This document shows positions 46,426-55,183 of a stretch of DNA of 64,000 nucleotides, piece by piece (positions within the stretch are counted from its first letter, which is position 1; each line of letters starts with the position of its first letter). The DNA is from Bacteroidetes bacterium HGW-Bacteroidetes-7. GTDB taxonomy: Bacteria; Bacteroidota; Bacteroidia; Bacteroidales; UBA932. A program made the position numbers and the translations under genes. The stretch lies in NCBI GenBank assembly GCA_002842465.1, contig PHDA01000009.1, forward strand, positions 17,290-81,289, in the 5' to 3' direction. A model generated the notes under the pieces. It saw only the letters and a list, made by a program, of their open reading frames with translations, had not been told where the DNA came from and did not search any database.

Positions 46426-48057
46426 ATGGGCAGTAAAATTTCCAGAAGAGACTTCATCAGGACATCTGTTATTTCAGGAGCAGCTCTGGGTCTTGGTTTT
46501 GCAGGAGGATCATTAATCAGGGCCAATAACCGTTTTGACACAATTATCAAAGGCGGAATTATTTACAACGGAGAGGGAGGAAGACCCTATCCGGGTGAAA
46601 TTGGAATCAAAGATGGTAAGATTACTGCCATGGCCACATCTCTTGGGGAGAGTGCCGATGTTGTTGTTGATGCAAAGGGTGCTGCTGTCTCACCGGGTTT
46701 TATTGACATACACACTCATACCGATGATAACATGTTTTCTGCTCCTCTTGGTGACAGTAAAATCTATCAAGGGGTAACAACTGATATTGCAGGTAACTGT
46801 GGTGGATCACCTTTCCCCGGGAAAAAATGGGAAAATCTTGACAATTTCTTTGGCGATATGGCAGCCCAGCATAACGGGATTAATCTTGGTTCTTTCGTAG
46901 GTCAAGGGCAGTTGAGGGAATTTGTTGTTGGAGAAAATGATGTTAGGGCAACCCAGGAGCAACTTGAGAGAATGAAGAGCATTCTTGAACTGCAGATGGA
47001 GCAGGGAGCTATGGGCATTTCATGTGGTCTTGAATATACTCCTGGTTCATACGCCACAAACGAAGAGATTGCCGAGCTTTGCAAAGTGGTAGCAAAATAT
47101 GGAGGTCTTTTTGCCATTCACATGAGGAACGAAGACGACAGGGTTGAAGAATCTGTGGCCGAGTCAATAGATATTGCACGTTTGGCCGGAGTTAAGCTTC
47201 AGATATCGCACCTTAAGGCGCAAAATGCAGCAAACTGGCACAAAGCACCCGCACTTCTTAAGCAAATTGAGGTTGCCAGAGCCGGGGGGCTGGATATTGC
47301 ATTTGACAGATATCCATACACTGCTTTCTCTACCGGCATGTCAACGTTTATTCCATTAAGCGAAAGACAAGGCACAAAAGATGAGATAATTGCCAGATTA
47401 AAAGACGAAGCAATTTCCAAAAAAATCGGAGATTATGCAATGTCAAGAATTTTGCGTCTTGGTGGGCCACAAAATGTTGTGGTAACATCATGCAGACAGG
47501 AAGATAACAAAAGGTTTATTGGACTCAACGTTGAAGAGTGCAGCAAACTTACCGGCAAGGATCCATGGCCATTCATAAGGGACCTACTTATAGAAGAGAA
47601 GGTTTCTGTAAGCATAATAGGATTTGCAATGACAGAAGAGAATGTGAAGATGTTTCTCTCACATCCTCTTGGAATGCCGGCTTCTGACGGGAGTGTATAT
47701 TCACCCGAAGGTCCGCTTGGGCAGAGCATGCCTCACCCGCGTTCATACGGAACTTTTCCACGTTTTATTGGGAAGTACTGCAGAGATGAGTCAATTATGA
47801 GCATTGCCGAGGCTGTCAAAAAATGCACAATGATGCCTGCTGAGAGACTTGGTCTTAAAAACAGAGGACTGCTTATACCGGGTTATCAGGCTGATATTGT
47901 TGTTTTTGATACAGAGAAGATAATCGATACTGCAACATTTGCACAACCACACCAGTTTGCAGCAGGAATTAACGAGGTGCTTGTAAACGGTATATGGACA
48001 ATATCAAATGGCTCACCTACAGGAAAAATGGGAGGAGGAGTTCTTCGCAGAGGATAG
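46426..48057 (+). CDS. Tat-exported N-acyl-D-amino-acid deacylase (D-aminoacylase) family amidohydrolase
   Basis: 543 residues. Twin-arginine signal SRRDFIRTSVISGAALGLGF at 5-24. Zinc amidohydrolase pattern: FIDIHTHTDDN (H-x-H), QISHLKAQ with H, and C-terminal GLLIPGYQADIVVFD. The D-aminoacylase subfamily is shown by GSFVGQGQLREFVVG and GISCGLEYTPG. Probably removes acyl groups from D-amino-acid derivatives, perhaps from peptidoglycan or peptide debris, in the periplasm. Substrate is inferred from the family only. Confidence 0.85.
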   Translation: MGSKISRRDFIRTSVISGAALGLGFAGGSLIRANNRFDTIIKGGIIYNGEGGRPYPGEIGIKDGKITAMATSLGESADVVVDAKGAAVSPGFIDIHTHTDDNMFSAPLGDSKIYQGVTTDIAGNCGGSPFPGKKWENLDNFFGDMAAQHNGINLGSFVGQGQLREFVVGENDVRATQEQLERMKSILELQMEQGAMGISCGLEYTPGSYATNEEIAELCKVVAKYGGLFAIHMRNEDDRVEESVAESIDIARLAGVKLQISHLKAQNAANWHKAPALLKQIEVARAGGLDIAFDRYPYTAFSTGMSTFIPLSERQGTKDEIIARLKDEAISKKIGDYAMSRILRLGGPQNVVVTSCRQEDNKRFIGLNVEECSKLTGKDPWPFIRDLLIEEKVSVSIIGFAMTEENVKMFLSHPLGMPASDGSVYSPEGPLGQSMPHPRSYGTFPRFIGKYCRDESIMSIAEAVKKCTMMPAERLGLKNRGLLIPGYQADIVVFDTEKIIDTATFAQPHQFAAGINEVLVNGIWTISNGSPTGKMGGGVLRRG

Positions 48058-48085
48058 TACTTGGGAGATTAAATCTTTTAGGGGT

Positions 48086-49033
48086 TTACTCTTCGTTATC
48101 TTCAAATGCCTGAACAATTTTTGAAACAAGGGGGTGTCTTACGATATCCCCTTTGTCAAACTCTACCACTGAGATACCTTTGATTTTACCAGTCATCTGA
48201 ACTCCCCTCAGAAGCCCTGAGTCGCTTTTTTTAGGTAAATCAATCTGAGTAGCATCACCGGTTACTACGAATTTTGAATTGTTGCCCATTCTGGTGAGAA
48301 ACATCTTTAGCTGACCCATGGTTGTGTTTTGAGCCTCGTCAAGAATTACAAATGCACTTTCAAGTGTTCGTCCTCTCATGTAGGCAAGGGGGGCAATCTG
48401 GATGATTCCATCCTCCATAAGTTCGACAAGCCTCTTTGCGGGAATCATATCTCTGAGGGCATCATATAACGGTTGAAGATAAGGGTCCAGTTTATCACGC
48501 ATATCTCCTGGCAGAAAACCCAGCCTCTCACCGGCCTCAACAGCAGGTCTGGTTAAAAGTAATCTCTTTACCTCTTTGTTTTTTAATGCTCTAACTGCCA
48601 GGGCAATTGCCGTATATGTCTTCCCGGTTCCTGCAGGTCCGATAGCAAAAATAAGATCACTTTTCTCATAACATTCAACCAGCCTTTTCTGGTTGATTGT
48701 TCGAGCATTAATCACCTTGCCCTCTGTTCCGTAAACAATAATATCATTCTCGGGGAGCTCATTAAGAACCTCGCCCGACTGAGTTGTAATAAACAGAGAG
48801 TTAACATCATCTTCGTTCAGACGCCTCTTTTTACTGCGTATCTCAATCAACCTGTTTATCTTCTCTTCAAACAGCTTAATATCCCCAGCACTCCCCTTCA
48901 GATGAATCTCCGAACCTCTGGCAACAACCCTCATATTTGGGAAGTATCCCGAAAGCAAATCTATCAGTTTGTTTTTAACTCCGTAAATATCAATCGGGTC
49001 TATCTCTTGTAATTGAATAATCTTATCTGTCAT
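48086..49033 (-). CDS. PhoH-family ATPase
   Basis: 315 residues. Walker A GPAGTGKT at 132-139; conserved TRPAVEAGERLGFLPGDM; DEAQNTT as Walker B; TGDATQIDLP late motif. A small KH-like N-terminal region (20-65) precedes. PhoH proteins are RNA/ATP-binding with disputed function; in some organisms linked to ribosome/RNA quality. It overlaps the CapA stop by 11 bases, and is last of DUF389-capA-phoH. Confidence 0.9.
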   Translation of the reverse strand: MTDKIIQLQEIDPIDIYGVKNKLIDLLSGYFPNMRVVARGSEIHLKGSAGDIKLFEEKINRLIEIRSKKRRLNEDDVNSLFITTQSGEVLNELPENDIIVYGTEGKVINARTINQKRLVECYEKSDLIFAIGPAGTGKTYTAIALAVRALKNKEVKRLLLTRPAVEAGERLGFLPGDMRDKLDPYLQPLYDALRDMIPAKRLVELMEDGIIQIAPLAYMRGRTLESAFVILDEAQNTTMGQLKMFLTRMGNNSKFVVTGDATQIDLPKKSDSGLLRGVQMTGKIKGISVVEFDKGDIVRHPLVSKIVQAFEDNEE

Positions 49034-50096
49034 TTTTTTTAAAAGTATTGTAATAGTTTTTTATAAGTTCATATTCTCCTTTAATGTTAAAGCAAGATGG
49101 AGAATCAAGATATTCTTTCATTGGAACTATGGTAAAGTAACCACTAGTTGCAGCAGGTCTTGAGGTCCAAATATAGTGAACCTTGGGTTGAAGTATCTCT
49201 TTTTGCTCAAAGCAGGTTTTTATAAGATTAATTTCCAGCATTATACCTATTCTGGTATTTTTTGCTGTCATGTTTGAAATTGCATTACCCAGAGAGTAAG
49301 CTGTTATTTGTTTTACATCACCGTTTGGGTCACGATATGTCACTACATCCTGAGGTACATGCGGGTGTGACCCGATTATTATGTCGGCTCCATTATTATA
49401 AAAGAGAGATTCCCAGTTGAACTGGTTTATCGAAGGGCTAAGCTTATACTCTTCTCCCCAGTGTACCGATACAATTATAAAATCGGGTTTTGCAAAACGG
49501 GCTGTAGCAAGATCTCTGCGAACTGTTGCCGAATCAAGTAGTTTAACTATGAACGGAGAGGGTACTTCTATACCGTTTGTGCCATAGGTATAGTTTAGAA
49601 ATGCAATTTTAATGTTCTTTTTGCTAAGTATAAGGGGGTGGTTTGCCAACTCTTCACTACTGTCACGATAAATGCCGGTGTATGGGATCTCTAACTGCTC
49701 ATAAAGCTCTATAGTCCCTTTTAGTCCGGCAGCACCTCTGTCAACCGAATGGTTATTAGATGCAAAAAAGAGGTTAATACCACTCTCCTTTGCCTCCACT
49801 GCTAATGTAGATGGGGAACAAAATGCAGGATATCCTGTAAATGGAGCCGGGCCAAATGTGGTCTCCATATTGGCGGCTACAATATCTACCTTTTCAAATT
49901 GTGGCTTAAGATGCTGAAAGTAACGGGCGTAGTGATATGAGGCGGCATCTCTTCTGTTGCCCTTACCGTCAAACGCTGCATCCAGTTGTGCTGCGTGCTG
50001 CATAACATCACCAATAAAGAGAAGTTTCAGGGTATCTGAGCTTCCCATAGCGAGAAGCGAGATCAGCTGAAAAATAACTACCGCAATAAACCTCAT
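49023..50096 (-). CDS. CapA-family metallophosphoesterase-like protein
   Basis: 357 residues, signal peptide 1-18. CapA/PGA-synthesis family: LLFIGDVMQH (D-x-M), FASNNHSVDRG (N-H), SVHWGEEY, and IIGSHPHVPQDV (H-x-H). These are the metal ligands of the family. Secreted; substrate not identified. The family name refers to poly-gamma-glutamate export, but no capB/C occurs here, so a different role is likely. No gap to the DUF389 gene above (0 bases). Confidence 0.85.
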   Translation of the reverse strand: MRFIAVVIFQLISLLAMGSSDTLKLLFIGDVMQHAAQLDAAFDGKGNRRDAASYHYARYFQHLKPQFEKVDIVAANMETTFGPAPFTGYPAFCSPSTLAVEAKESGINLFFASNNHSVDRGAAGLKGTIELYEQLEIPYTGIYRDSSEELANHPLILSKKNIKIAFLNYTYGTNGIEVPSPFIVKLLDSATVRRDLATARFAKPDFIIVSVHWGEEYKLSPSINQFNWESLFYNNGADIIIGSHPHVPQDVVTYRDPNGDVKQITAYSLGNAISNMTAKNTRIGIMLEINLIKTCFEQKEILQPKVHYIWTSRPAATSGYFTIVPMKEYLDSPSCFNIKGEYELIKNYYNTFKKNDR

Positions 50097-51431
50097 CTAT
50101 TTAAGCTGTACAATTTTAACATTTGCCACATTTAATCTGACCGATAGCCACTCCTGCAACTTTGAAATTTCTGCTGTCGAGAGCTCCTCTTTCCATTTGA
50201 TTATTGCAACAACCTGATCTTTTGATGCATATGGAGCTGATGATATTTCAGCACCACGCGCAATGGTAAGTGATGTTATTTCAGGATGTTGAGCCTTAAT
50301 CTCTTTTGTAATCTGTTCGTAAGGAATTTCTCTGATTCTGATCGAATCAAGTTCTGTACGGAGTTCATTAATGAGCTCATCTTTTCTTGCGATTTCAAGA
50401 TCGGTCCTTTCAAAAATGCCCTTTAACATTTCGGTCTCTCTCGACCCCTCCTCATAAAGTGAGTTAAACTTAAGATTAACCTGACTTCTCATTATACCGT
50501 GGCGTTCGAGATTGGTGAATAATATCTCTCTCTGGTTATCGGAAAGCTTCTCACCTGCAATTGAAATTTCAAGATGAGACGGTTTTACCTTGTGATTAAC
50601 GGAGTAGTCATAAATATATCCATTTGCAAGAGTTTTGTTCTCTGCTATAAATCTCTTGGCAGATTGGTTGAAAGAGTTCTCACGAATAACCAGAACACCG
50701 GTATAGATACTTGGAACAATAAGAATCAGTGTGAAAAAACTAATTGTTCTTCTGACTCTTCGCTGTTTTGCAGGATCGGCAAACTGAACATGAGGGAACT
50801 TCATGTACCTTACCATAAGATAGGTTGCAAGAGCAATGAATATTGAGTTAATGGTAAACAAGTACATCGCACCACCGAAATAGGACATGTTGCCGTTTGC
50901 AAGTCCATAACCTGCTGTGCAGAGCGGAGGCATCAGGGCTGTTGCAATGGCCACACCGGCAATTACTGTTCCTTTATCCTTCTTTGACCCCTCTACGATT
51001 CCTGCAAGACCGCCGAAAAGTGCAATAAATACATCATAAATAGTAGGTCTTGTTCTTGCAAGAAGCTCTGTTGGTTCTGCAAGTGCAAGTGGAGAGATAA
51101 TAAAATATGCTGTCGACGCAAACAGACTGATTATGACCATTACTGCAAGGTTTTTAAGTGCCTTGCGAAGCAGCTCGGTGTCATTTACCCCAATTGCAAG
51201 TCCTGCTCCCATTATAGGACCCATAAGTGGAGAAATTAACATGGCACCAATGATCACAGGAATGGAGTTGACATTGAGACCAACCGATGCAACAATTATC
51301 GCAAAAAAGAGAATCCATGCATTTGGACCCTTAAAATCAATTCCCTTTTTGATACTTTCTGTAGTACCCTGAATATCTATATGGTCAGAAAAATTGACTA
51401 TAGATTTAAACTGTTCTAATATGGTCGCCAT
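50097..51431 (-). CDS. DUF389 (TIGR00341) membrane protein
   Basis: 444 residues. About six hydrophobic segments between residues 35 and 245 (family sequence NVNSIPVIIGAMLISPLMGPIMGAGLA and KDKGTVIAGVAIATALMPPLCTAGYGLA), then a soluble part from ~265 to 444 with a coiled-coil (ERTDLEIARKDELINELRTELDSI). The family is of unknown function; the two-repeat ISPLMGP motif and LMPPLC are its marks. First gene of DUF389-capA-phoH. Confidence 0.85.
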   Translation of the reverse strand: MATILEQFKSIVNFSDHIDIQGTTESIKKGIDFKGPNAWILFFAIIVASVGLNVNSIPVIIGAMLISPLMGPIMGAGLAIGVNDTELLRKALKNLAVMVIISLFASTAYFIISPLALAEPTELLARTRPTIYDVFIALFGGLAGIVEGSKKDKGTVIAGVAIATALMPPLCTAGYGLANGNMSYFGGAMYLFTINSIFIALATYLMVRYMKFPHVQFADPAKQRRVRRTISFFTLILIVPSIYTGVLVIRENSFNQSAKRFIAENKTLANGYIYDYSVNHKVKPSHLEISIAGEKLSDNQREILFTNLERHGIMRSQVNLKFNSLYEEGSRETEMLKGIFERTDLEIARKDELINELRTELDSIRIREIPYEQITKEIKAQHPEITSLTIARGAEISSAPYASKDQVVAIIKWKEELSTAEISKLQEWLSVRLNVANVKIVQLK

Positions 51432-51457
51432 ATAATCTTGTTTTTAAAAACCGTTAC

Positions 51458-51490
51458 CAAATATACATTTATTTTTCTCTTTGCGCCAAA
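51458..51490 (-). promoter_or_regulatory. Full Bacteroides-type promoter of the DUF389 operon
   Basis: On the minus strand, TTTG (51487-51490), 21 bases, then TATATTTG (51458-51465), 26 bases before the ATG at 51431. This is the full -33/-7 Bacteroides form (TTTG-N19-21-TAnnTTTG) and the best promoter in the window. Confidence 0.75.
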
Positions 51491-51495
51491 AATGT

Positions 51496-51503
51496 TACTT
51501 TTG
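51496..51503 (+). promoter_or_regulatory. -7 box of the SPOR lipoprotein gene
   Basis: TACTTTTG matches TAnnTTTG, 33 bases before the ATG at 51537. A divergent -33 box for the DUF389 gene lies a few bases away, so the two promoters are back to back in 105 bases. Confidence 0.5.
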
Positions 51504-51536
51504 TCTAGATACAAAAATCCTTAACACTAATCAATT

Positions 51537-52043
51537 ATGAGAACGGCAAAATTATTTGCAATGCTTTTAGCTGTTACATTGCTTCTTACCGGATGTGACT
51601 GGACAAGAAAGCAATTGGGTATGGCTACATCAGAAGACATTGCAACTCTCAAAAGAGAGCAGGAGAGGGCAGTCGCCGAAAAAAGAGCGGCAGACTCTTT
51701 AATGAGGGCAAAAGAGGATTCAGTAAGCAGAGCATTTCAGGATAGTCTTGCTCTTGCAAAGGCATCAGGTATGGTTGACCTGTTAAACACCAACAGATAT
51801 CACGTTATTTGCGGCAGTTTCAGAGAGTTTACAAACGCAAAAGGAATGGTTGAAAAGCTGGAAAAAAATGGTTACAAACCATTAACAATAGACTTTAAAA
51901 ACGGATTCCGTCTAGTCTCAGCATCATCTCATCCAAATCTCTCAGCTGCATACGACAAAATGTACGATCTTATGGATACTAAGTTTAACCTTGACGGGGA
52001 TATCTGGATATACGACATAAGACAACAATTGCACATAAAATAA
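51537..52043 (+). CDS. SPOR-domain lipoprotein
   Basis: 168 residues. Lipobox LLTG-C20. Residues 35-75 form a charged coiled-coil (LKREQERAVAEKRAADSLM). Residues ~82-150 are a SPOR fold (NRYHVICGSFREFTNAKGMVEKLEKNGYKP). SPOR domains bind denuded peptidoglycan at the division septum, so an envelope or division role is likely. Divergent from the DUF389 operon. Confidence 0.85.
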   Translation: MRTAKLFAMLLAVTLLLTGCDWTRKQLGMATSEDIATLKREQERAVAEKRAADSLMRAKEDSVSRAFQDSLALAKASGMVDLLNTNRYHVICGSFREFTNAKGMVEKLEKNGYKPLTIDFKNGFRLVSASSHPNLSAAYDKMYDLMDTKFNLDGDIWIYDIRQQLHIK

Positions 52044-52086
52044 TATCATTATTTTGCAAAGGAAACCATCTGAATATCATTATATT

Positions 52087-52122
52087 AAATGATGTTTTGT
52101 AAAAAATGGCATGTACTAAAAA
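52087..52122. repeat. Leader repeat copy A (upstream of SGNH-like gene)
   Basis: 36 bases, about 33 of 38 aligned columns identical to copy B at 53306-53343 (start AAATGATGTTTT, then TAAAAAATGGCATG). It includes the ATG of the SGNH-like gene. In both copies the ATG and phase match, giving M-A-C-T-K and M-S-W-T-K. Confidence 0.75.
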
Positions 52123-53137
52123 CTATTTATATTTGATTCAAAAGGTCAAAACTCAAAAGATCTCTTCAAAGGTAGTATGTGCCCTTGTTGCTTCTCTTAT
52201 AGTCGTAGTTATTTCCTGCAATAAAGAGAGGGAAAGAGATGTAGAAGAGAATTTGATAATAAACTCCTCCACTCCCCTTACAGACTTTATGTCCGCCACT
52301 TTTAGAGGATATTCGGGCGGATTGTATCCAAATGGATCAAATATTCGCCCTATAAACCACAACTCAGCAGGGATATCCATTGCAAGATCAATTAAACCTC
52401 TAAACACCACGGGAAATGCAGATGAAGCAAACGGCAAAATTGTCTGGATGTCAATTGGAATGTCAAATACAACTCAGGAGACATCTGCTTTTATTCCTAT
52501 TGCGCAGGCATACTCAGGTAAAAATCCAAAGCTGCTCCTTGTAGATGGAGCCGAAGGAGGGCAAGATATTGTTAAAATAAATATTGAATCTGCAAACTAC
52601 TGGCAAACAGTCAGTAATAGACTTACTGCAGCCGGAGCGACAGCTTTACAAGTGCAGATAATATGGTACAAACAGGCGGAGATTTCTCCTAGAGACACGG
52701 CATTTGCTACATATCCAAACTCATTAAAGGAAAAATTCATTCTATCAATGCAGATGCTAAAATCTAAATTCCCAAATCTTAAACTTGTATATTTAAGCAG
52801 TAGAACATATGCCGGGTGGGCAACGGGCACTTTAAACCCGGAACCTTACGCCTGGTACAGCGGATGGGCTGTAAAACGTCTGATAGAGGATCAGATAAAC
52901 GGAGTAAGTGCTCTAAATTACACTAGTACACAGCCACAATCTGCGTGGCTCGCCTGGGGACCATACTTCTGGACTGACGGAGCAAATCCAAGGAATGATG
53001 GAGTTACCTGGTCCCAGACAGATTTTCAGGCAGATGGTGTACATCCCTCAAATTCAGGAAGGTTAAAAGTGGCAAATATGCTACTTGAGTTCTTCACTAC
53101 AGACCCAACAGCAATTCCTTGGTTTTTAAATAATTAG
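52106..53137 (+). CDS. SGNH-like hydrolase lipoprotein
   Basis: 343 residues. The N-terminus is odd: ~22 hydrophilic residues (MACTKNYLYLIQKVKTQK) before a hydrophobic core and lipobox VVIS-C38. The first five codons lie inside a repeat shared with the gcvT leader, so the true start may differ; no other in-frame ATG precedes the core. The body has an SGNH/GDSL layout: VWMSIGMSN, a Gly-rich segment LLLVDGAEGGQD, LKLVYLSSRTYAGWATG, and the C-terminal block DGVHPSNSGRLK carrying the D-x-x-H pair. Likely a surface esterase; substrate unknown. Confidence 0.75.
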   Translation: MACTKNYLYLIQKVKTQKISSKVVCALVASLIVVVISCNKERERDVEENLIINSSTPLTDFMSATFRGYSGGLYPNGSNIRPINHNSAGISIARSIKPLNTTGNADEANGKIVWMSIGMSNTTQETSAFIPIAQAYSGKNPKLLLVDGAEGGQDIVKINIESANYWQTVSNRLTAAGATALQVQIIWYKQAEISPRDTAFATYPNSLKEKFILSMQMLKSKFPNLKLVYLSSRTYAGWATGTLNPEPYAWYSGWAVKRLIEDQINGVSALNYTSTQPQSAWLAWGPYFWTDGANPRNDGVTWSQTDFQADGVHPSNSGRLKVANMLLEFFTTDPTAIPWFLNN

Positions 53138-53305
53138 ACACAGTTAGAATAGCCCTTGCCGCACAGCTCCATTTATCATCTTCTTTAACTTTATTATTGT
53201 CAGGTTCATGCTTTTCCCGAAATGGGTATACAGTTTCTGGCTTATTTCATTATTTTTGTACCGGGTTTGGTATTATATTTCGTAGAATTTGAACATTAAC
53301 ATAAT

Positions 53306-53343
53306 AAATGATGTTTTTGCAAAAAAATGTCATGGACTAAAAA
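53306..53343. repeat. Leader repeat copy B (upstream of gcvT)
   Basis: 38 bases nearly identical to copy A at 52087-52122 (1 T and 1 A indel and 3 substitutions). It lies just upstream of gcvT and includes the optional ATG 53327. The two copies bracket the SGNH-like gene as direct repeats 1.2 kb apart. Confidence 0.75.
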
Positions 53344-53350
53344 AATAATT

Positions 53351-54457
53351 ATGAAAACAACCGCATTTACTGCAAAGCACATTGAACTTGGTGCCAGAAT
53401 GGTACCGTTTGCCGGTTTTAACATGCCCGTTGAGTATGTTGGAATTAACGAAGAACACAACCATGTAAGGGAGAAGGTTGGCGTATTTGATGTCTCCCAC
53501 ATGGGTGAAATTTGGGTAAAGGGTCAGAATGCCCTCGCCTTTATTCAGTATGTAACATCTAACGATGCATCTGTTCTGACACCCGGTAAAGTTCAGTACT
53601 CGTGCTTCCCTAATGGTAAAGGCGGTATTGTAGATGACCTTTTGGTTTACTGCATTGACAGTGTTACCTATCTTTTGGTTGTGAACGCATCAAATGTCGA
53701 TAAAGACTATGCTCACCTTTGCGAACATGCACCCAAGTTTGGAATAACTCCGGGCAAAGAGCTTTACAATGCATCTGATGAAATTTGCCAATTGGCAATT
53801 CAGGGCCCGCTTGCTCTAAAAGCCATGCAAAAGATTTGCGACACAACTGTAGAGGATATGGAGTACTACACCTTTAAAAAACTGACAATTGCCGGTATTA
53901 AAGATGCAATATTCTCAACAACAGGCTATACCGGTTCTGGCGGATGCGAAATTTATGTTGCAAACGAAGATGGCGAAAAGCTTTGGAATGCAGTATTTGA
54001 AGCAGGCAAGGAGTTTGACATCAAACCAATAGGGCTTGGTGCTCGCGACACCCTCCGTCTTGAGATGGGCTTCTGCCTTTACGGTAATGACATTGATGAC
54101 ACAACCTCGCCAATTGAGGCAGGCCTCGGATGGATTACCAAATTCAGCGAAGCAAAGGGGGACTTCATTGACCGTGAGTATATGCTCAAACTAAAGGATG
54201 GCGGAGTTACCAGAAAACTTGTAGGCTTTGAACTTCTTGACAGAGGTATTCCTAGACACGGTTATGAGGTTTGCGATGCAAACGGCACGGAAATTGGTGT
54301 TGTTACATCCGGAACAATGGGCCCTACAGTTAAAAAGGCAGTAGGTATGGCATACGTCAAACCTGAATTTGCAAAATCGGGCACCGATATTTTTATAAAG
54401 GTGAGAGATAAACTGCTTAAGGCAACTGTTGTAAAAACACCGTTTTACAAGAAGTAA
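53351..54457 (+). CDS. gcvT: Glycine cleavage system T protein (aminomethyltransferase)
   Basis: 368 residues from ATG 53351 ([10 protein letters not shown]), matching the usual GcvT start; the ATG at 53327 would add MSWTKKII from the leader repeat. Signatures: [54 protein letters not shown]. Transfers the aminomethyl group to tetrahydrofolate. gcvP, gcvH and lpdA are not in the window. No glycine riboswitch was seen upstream. Confidence 0.97.
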   Translation: MKTTAFTAKHIELGARMVPFAGFNMPVEYVGINEEHNHVREKVGVFDVSHMGEIWVKGQNALAFIQYVTSNDASVLTPGKVQYSCFPNGKGGIVDDLLVYCIDSVTYLLVVNASNVDKDYAHLCEHAPKFGITPGKELYNASDEICQLAIQGPLALKAMQKICDTTVEDMEYYTFKKLTIAGIKDAIFSTTGYTGSGGCEIYVANEDGEKLWNAVFEAGKEFDIKPIGLGARDTLRLEMGFCLYGNDIDDTTSPIEAGLGWITKFSEAKGDFIDREYMLKLKDGGVTRKLVGFELLDRGIPRHGYEVCDANGTEIGVVTSGTMGPTVKKAVGMAYVKPEFAKSGTDIFIKVRDKLLKATVVKTPFYKK

Positions 54458-54465
54458 AGGTTTGA

Positions 54466-54798
54466 ATGGAAAATTTTGAGTGGGCAAAGGAGCTTTCGTG
54501 TGCAGTAACAGTTTGCGATTGCGAAGGAGTTGTTTTATGGCAGAATGTAAAGGCTATAAAGACTTTTGAGTCCTATGGCAATCTGATTGGGAAAAACCTC
54601 AAAGATTGTCATGCAGCAAGATCGTGGGAGGTTATTCACAATATGATCCAAAACAGAAAATCAAATTCGTACACTATCGAGAAAAACGGAATTAAGAAAC
54701 TTATTCATCAAACTCCGTGGTATAAAGAGGGTACTGTTGCCGGGCTTGTAGAGTTCTCAATAGAACTTCCGTCAGAAATGCCACACTTTATTAGATAG
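54466..54798 (+). CDS. Small single-domain PAS protein
   Basis: 110 residues, matching one PAS domain: CDCEGVVLWQNVKAIKTF, then LIGKNLKDCH, and a C-terminal beta-sheet with LVEFSIELP. No output domain is attached. 8 bases after gcvT and 4 bases before the VOC gene, so it is cotranscribed with them. It could be a free sensor or a partner subunit; no ligand can be read from the sequence. Confidence 0.75.
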   Translation: MENFEWAKELSCAVTVCDCEGVVLWQNVKAIKTFESYGNLIGKNLKDCHAARSWEVIHNMIQNRKSNSYTIEKNGIKKLIHQTPWYKEGTVAGLVEFSIELPSEMPHFIR

Positions 54799-54802
54799 GA
54801 TA

Positions 54803-55183
54803 ATGGCAAAATTCAGATTTGTACACAACAATATTAATGTAAAAGATCTTGACAAGAGGATAACCTTTTACAAAGAGGCACTCGGTCTGGAAGAGGTTAG
54901 AAGAACAGTTAAGCCCGATGGCTCGTTCATAATAGTCTTTCTTTCGGACGGTTCTTCGGAACACCAGCTGGAACTTACTTGGCTCAGAGATTGGGACAGG
55001 CCCTATAACTTAGGTGACAATGAGTTTCATTTAGCTTTCCGTACCGATGACTTTGATGCTGCTCACAAAAAACACAGCGAGATGGGGTGCATCTGTTATG
55101 AAAATCCGGGGATGGGAATCTACTTTATTAACGACCCCGACGGTTACTGGCTTGAGGTGTTGCCACCAAAAAAACGAATATGA
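54803..55183 (+). CDS. VOC-fold glyoxalase-like protein
   Basis: 126 residues, VOC (glyoxalase I/bleomycin-resistance) fold. Sequence FRFVHNNINVKDLDKRITFYKEALGLEEVR and GNNEFHLAFRTDD-like metal-site pattern with H8, E44-type residues and the terminal E of YWLEVLPP. Matches lactoylglutathione lyase in form; methylglyoxal as substrate is an inference. Its stop overlaps the M28 start by 4 bases (ATGA). Confidence 0.85.
   Translation: MAKFRFVHNNINVKDLDKRITFYKEALGLEEVRRTVKPDGSFIIVFLSDGSSEHQLELTWLRDWDRPYNLGDNEFHLAFRTDDFDAAHKKHSEMGCICYENPGMGIYFINDPDGYWLEVLPPKKRI

Noticed and set aside
53138..53350. Glycine riboswitch before gcvT
   Set aside because: I looked for tandem aptamer-like stems and G-rich junctions and saw neither; the gap is AT-rich and holds the leader repeat.
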